Below are positions 61,233-64,000 of a stretch of DNA of 64,000 nucleotides, piece after piece (position 1 is the first letter of the stretch; every line of letters starts with the position of its first letter). A program made the position numbers and the translations under genes. Origin of the DNA: Prochlorococcus marinus str. MIT 9301 (lineage in GTDB: Bacteria > Cyanobacteriota > Cyanobacteriia > PCC-6307 > Cyanobiaceae); NCBI RefSeq assembly GCF_000015965.1, contig NC_009091.1, forward strand, positions 186,001-250,000, in the 5' to 3' direction. The notes under the pieces were generated by a model. It had not been told where the DNA came from. It made no database searches and saw only the letters and a program-made list of their open reading frames with translations.

Positions 61233-61778
61233 GTGCAATCTAAAAGTCAAGAACCAATTTTCAAGACAAATTTAAAAATAATAATTGTTTTGATTATATC
61301 TGTTTTTATTATTTCAATGCTTTTGTTTAAAAATTTATTTTTCAAATCAACTTATCTTCTAAAGAGTTTTGGAGAATTATCTGTTGACCCTGAAATAGCT
61401 TTTACAAATAATAAACCTACATTTCTGGAATTTTATGCAGATTGGTGTGAAGTTTGCAAAGAAATGGCTCCACAAGTTTCTTCTCTTAAAGATGAATATG
61501 AAAAAGATATTAATTTTGTTTTTTTAAATGTTGATAATCAAAAATGGGGTAATTACATCAAAAAGTTTTCTGTCAATGGGATTCCTCAAGTTAATCTTTT
61601 TGATAAGAAAGGCAATTTAATATCTACTTTTATTGGTAAACAAGATGAAATAAAAATAAGAGAATCTATTAATAATTTAGAAAAAGAAGAGAATCCCTAT
61701 GAGGAAATTGTTAATGCTGAATTTTCAATAATTCAAGAAAATAAAAAAAATGAGGTTAATCCTCGTAGTCATGGATAA
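61233..61778 (+). CDS. txlA: Membrane-anchored thioredoxin-like protein (TxlA-like)
   Basis: 181 residues. One N-terminal membrane helix (14-33), then a thioredoxin fold with WCEVCK (Cys72, Cys75) in place of WCGPC and GIPQVNLFD as the cis-Pro loop. This is the layout of cyanobacterial TxlA/HCF164-type proteins that carry thiols across or along the thylakoid membrane. The start is GTG at 61233. The ending is hydrophilic and acidic. Confidence 0.8.
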   Translation: MQSKSQEPIFKTNLKIIIVLIISVFIISMLLFKNLFFKSTYLLKSFGELSVDPEIAFTNNKPTFLEFYADWCEVCKEMAPQVSSLKDEYEKDINFVFLNVDNQKWGNYIKKFSVNGIPQVNLFDKKGNLISTFIGKQDEIKIRESINNLEKEENPYEEIVNAEFSIIQENKKNEVNPRSHG

Positions 61779-61781
61779 TTT

Positions 61782-62414
61782 TTACCATCCTAAAGATTTT
61801 GATACAATAGGAAAACTTTTTTTAAAAATCGACTTGCAATTCTGAGCGATAGACTTGTGTTCTTTTTGGGTGCCGTTAGCTGATCTTAAATGAATGTAAT
61901 GGATCCACGATCTACATGATCCAGACATATAGATTCTTGTTGGAGTAGCTAATGGTAAAACAAATCTCGCACATTCTTTTGCTACGCCTTCAGCGAGTAA
62001 ATCTTCATATAATTCTGATGCAGCCTGAAAATGTAAACCAATTTTTTCATTGAATCTTTTTTTTAACTCATCAGGGAGATCGGGGATTGAATTTTGCCTA
62101 TTTTTGAAATCTTGACGCCTTAGTTCTGGTAAGGGAATATTACCCAATTGAGAACTATCTGCATATCTCTGTGAAAATTCCTGGAAAGTAAATGATCTAT
62201 GTCTTAAAATTTGTGCAGCGATACCTCTGTTGGTTTCTATTTGTAAAGTCATAAATGACTGTTCGAAAACGCTCCAATGTTCATTTTTAATGCAATAACT
62301 CAATAATTTTGAGTAGTCCTCATTTTCCTGATTTTTTGGGTTACTAACTCTTGCAATGTAAGCCATTGTTTTTTCTGCATCAGGAGTTAGCGAAATTAGT
62401 TCAACTTTACTCAT
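61782..62414 (-). CDS. thyX: Flavin-dependent thymidylate synthase
   Basis: 210 residues. RHRSFTFQEFSQR (71-83) is the ThyX motif RHRxxSxxxxSxR with Thr in place of the first Ser. It makes dTMP using FAD and NADPH with methylene-THF. It is followed one base after dcd, so two steps of dTMP supply are cotranscribed. Confidence 0.94.
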   Translation of the reverse strand: MSKVELISLTPDAEKTMAYIARVSNPKNQENEDYSKLLSYCIKNEHWSVFEQSFMTLQIETNRGIAAQILRHRSFTFQEFSQRYADSSQLGNIPLPELRRQDFKNRQNSIPDLPDELKKRFNEKIGLHFQAASELYEDLLAEGVAKECARFVLPLATPTRIYMSGSCRSWIHYIHLRSANGTQKEHKSIAQNCKSIFKKSFPIVSKSLGW

Positions 62415-62415
62415 T

Positions 62416-63009
62416 TTAGATTTTCGCTAGAGTCACCTTTTCTGGTTGGTTTTGATATTTACCTCTTCTATCTTCATAGGTTGTAGAGCATGGATCACCT
62501 TCAAAAAAGAGTAGTTGGCAAATGCCTTCTTCTGCATAAATTCTGCAATCTGCACCAGAACTATTACTAAACTCTAAAGTTAGATGACCTTCCCAACCTG
62601 CTTCTGCAGGTGTCGTGTTAACAATAATTCCTAGTCTTGCGTAAGTGCTTTTGCCAATACAGATCACAGTTATATTTTCTGGTACTTTCATCTTTTCTAA
62701 AGCCACTCCTAAACCATAGGAGTGAGCAGGAAGAATAAAAAAGTCTCCATCATTGTCATGGTGAAGAACAGTTTTTTCTAAATTATTAGGATTAAATTTT
62801 TTGGGATTCATCACAGTCCCAGGGATATGTCTGAAAATTAGGAATTCTTTTGATGAAAGTCTTAAATCATATCCATAGGATGAACATCCGTAACTCAAAA
62901 CTGGCTTTTGTTTATTGTCAGGTTCAAGATGCCTCACTAAATTTGATTGAAAGGGCTTTATCATTCCTTCCGAGGCTTTTTGATTTATCCAGAGATCATT
63001 CTTTAGCAT
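62416..63009 (-). CDS. dcd: dCTP deaminase
   Basis: 197 residues. CSSYGYDLRLS, SYGLGVALEK and the catalytic Glu region AEAGWEGHLTLEFSN are typical. It makes dUTP from dCTP; a dUTPase would then feed ThyX. One base from thyX and 4 bp from the cobO-like gene, in a three-gene leftward run. Confidence 0.93.
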   Translation of the reverse strand: MLKNDLWINQKASEGMIKPFQSNLVRHLEPDNKQKPVLSYGCSSYGYDLRLSSKEFLIFRHIPGTVMNPKKFNPNNLEKTVLHHDNDGDFFILPAHSYGLGVALEKMKVPENITVICIGKSTYARLGIIVNTTPAEAGWEGHLTLEFSNSSGADCRIYAEEGICQLLFFEGDPCSTTYEDRRGKYQNQPEKVTLAKI

Positions 63010-63013
63010 AGTT

Positions 63014-63595
63014 TTATGAGCGAAGTTCAGTAATTTGGTTGGCCATTAATAATAGATCTTTGGGTATATCTGTACCAGTAAGGATTACATCTCCTGATAT
63101 AAATCGGTTTTCAAGTGTTGAAATCAAATCATCTTTATCGATAATTTTCATGTCAATAGCTAAAAAAATTTCATCAAGTATCATTTGTTCATACTCTCCA
63201 GACTGTAGTTTTTTTTTGCAAAAATTCCATAATTCAAAAGTAGATTCATGAATAGATTTTTTTAAATTTTTATTATTTTCAATTTCTTCAGAATTGTATT
63301 GATCAAAAGAATGTGATGATCTTACCCAGGTCAAATTACCGCATAGCTTTACTGCATTATCAATTCCTTGCTTGACTCCTCCTCTCATAAATTGTATTAA
63401 GAGCACTTTTCTGCCAAGAGCAGCATTTCTTAGAGAGTCTCTAATGATAGATGGGTAACTTCCTCTGTATGATGATTGATAAATTTGAATTTGCCCATTT
63501 TGCGTAAATTTTTGTCTGTTGATTTTGTTAGAAGTATTTATATTTACAACATCAAGATTACTTTTGGAATATAGATGAGATGAACTAATTACCAT
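63014..63595 (-). CDS. CobO/BtuR-like protein with degenerate P-loop
   Basis: 193 residues. Several CobO features align: IQIY at the start, ALGRKVLLIQFMRGG, MILDEIFLAI (Walker B area), VILTGTDIPKDLL and a final ITELRS. The Walker A GNGKGKTT of active corrinoid adenosyltransferases reads SSYRGSYPS here, without the Lys and Thr that bind ATP, and the C-terminal tail after ELR is missing. The N-terminal 30 residues are extra. A non-catalytic or different role is likely. Confidence 0.7.
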   Translation of the reverse strand: MVISSSHLYSKSNLDVVNINTSNKINRQKFTQNGQIQIYQSSYRGSYPSIIRDSLRNAALGRKVLLIQFMRGGVKQGIDNAVKLCGNLTWVRSSHSFDQYNSEEIENNKNLKKSIHESTFELWNFCKKKLQSGEYEQMILDEIFLAIDMKIIDKDDLISTLENRFISGDVILTGTDIPKDLLLMANQITELRS

Positions 63596-63613
63596 TATTT
63601 AAATTCTTTCTAC

Positions 63614-63653
63614 ATGCAGTATAATTAGAATCTATTGACACTGCATATAGTGT
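63614..63653. promoter_or_regulatory. Inverted repeats between cobO-like gene and ntcA
   Basis: ATGCAGT (63614-63620) and ACTGCAT (63640-63646) are a perfect 7 bp inverted pair with 19 bases between; ACACT-N6-AGTGT (63638-63653) overlaps the second arm. The minus-strand TATACT at 63624-63619 could be the minus-10 of the cobO-like gene. Which regulator binds is unknown. Confidence 0.35.
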
Positions 63654-63732
63654 AATTTTACTTAAAAAAGGGTTAATCAAGTACAAACTGATTTTTAAAG
63701 GGTTATCAATAAACCAATAAGAATTTAAAATT

Positions 63733-63774
63733 GTTACTGTTGATACAAGAAATTTTAGAGTGCCTCCTTAAATT
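63733..63774 (+). promoter_or_regulatory. Candidate NtcA autoregulatory promoter of ntcA
   Basis: GTTACTGTTGATAC (63733-63746) matches GTA-N8-TAC with one mismatch. After 22 bases stands TAAATT (63769-63774), fitting TA-N3-T. This is the spacing of NtcA-activated promoters, and ntcA is autoregulated in other cyanobacteria. Confidence 0.4.
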
Positions 63775-63794
63775 TTTTAATAGTAAAGATATTT

Positions 63795-64000
63795 ATGATA
63801 CCTGCTTCACGAGGATTCAACCGCTTTAGTTCGCAACAGTCAGGACAAAGTAAAATCAATTCTGTTGGAGAACGTTTCCCAATTAATAGAACTTTAATGG
63901 AAGTGATTAAAGGTCTAGATGGAGCAAACACAGAAATGGTTGAAAGATCTAAAACAATATTTTTCCCTGGGGACCCTGCTGAAAAAGTTTATCTCATAAG
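63795..64000 (+). CDS. ntcA: Global nitrogen regulator NtcA, N-terminal part (partial)
   Basis: The frame from ATG 63795 runs off the window after 68 codons. It reads RGFNRFSSQQSGQ, then ERFPINRTLMEVIKGLDG and KTIFFPGDPAEKVYLI, the start of the CRP-type effector domain of NtcA. NtcA senses 2-oxoglutarate and activates nitrogen genes. The helix-turn-helix lies outside. Divergent from the cobO-like gene with a 199 bp gap. Confidence 0.93.
   Translation, partial: MIPASRGFNRFSSQQSGQSKINSVGERFPINRTLMEVIKGLDGANTEMVERSKTIFFPGDPAEKVYLI

Overview
This is a very AT-rich, tightly packed bacterial chromosome segment, almost certainly from a high-light-adapted Prochlorococcus close to the MED4 type. The signs are cyanobacterial photosystem genes (psbA, psbO), CP12, NtcA, the inorganic-carbon pair SbtA/SbtB beside a BicA-like SulP carrier, a beta-carotene hydroxylase, cyanobacteria-only families (DUF2555, Ycf20/DUF565, DUF3177) and ThyX in place of ThyA. 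No insertion sequence, prophage, CRISPR array or rRNA is visible; it reads as a core-genome region. About 65 protein genes, one tRNA-Leu(UAG) and several regulatory hairpins are supported.

Layout. 1-1.9 kb (+): end of ybeY, dgkA, a glutamine amidotransferase, and an exported metallo-beta-lactamase-fold protein without its metal motif. 1.9-7.2 kb (-): hisC-like aminotransferase, argS, nadC, mnmE. 7.2-13.5 kb: DUF2062 protein, bifunctional Rel/SpoT, a lone double-ATPase ABC protein, rluD, rbgA. 13.7-19.8 kb: pgk with a possible NtcA promoter, an exported unknown, murG, cobC-like, pyrD, rnhA. 19.8-23.2 kb (-): secE-nusG-rplK-rplA-rplJ-rplL with a leader before rplJ and a strong hairpin after rplL. 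23.2-29.5 kb: clpB2, eno, an ABC1 kinase with a coiled-coil partner. 29.7-33.7 kb: a thioredoxin-reductase-like flavoprotein lacking NADPH motifs, then a leftward bicA-sbtA-sbtB cluster. 33.9-39.1 kb (+): hemB, glyoxalase-like, mutS2, obg, a small unknown. 39.1-42.9 kb: CP12, Xi-type GST, aspartoacylase-like, a 42-codon small ORF, psbA. 43-52.2 kb: aroC, KDPG-aldolase-like, ftsH, sat, psbO, coaBC, DUF2555, ycf20, pyrB. 52.2-54.5 kb: mpg and crtR, neither with a standard start codon in the open frame, flanking gatC, then tRNA-Leu. 54.6-64 kb: membrane unknown, ileS, two cyanobacterial unknowns, trmB, glmM, txlA-like, thyX, dcd, a cobO-like gene with a destroyed P-loop, and divergent ntcA running off the end.

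The genes serve basic growth: translation and ribosome assembly, nucleotide, cofactor and cell-wall synthesis, photosynthetic electron transport and repair (psbA, psbO, ftsH), carbon supply (sbtA, bicA, pgk, eno, CP12) and nitrogen control (ntcA). Streamlining shows as very short gaps, ATGA couplings and several convergent pairs with overlapping 3' ends. The most interesting points are sequence-level departures inside apparently ordinary genes: the flavoprotein without NADPH motifs (a DDOR-type candidate), the CobO homologue without Walker A, the lactamase-fold protein without HxHxDH, the CP12 with only one cysteine pair, the small ORF antiparallel to psbA, and the start-codon anomalies in mpg and crtR.
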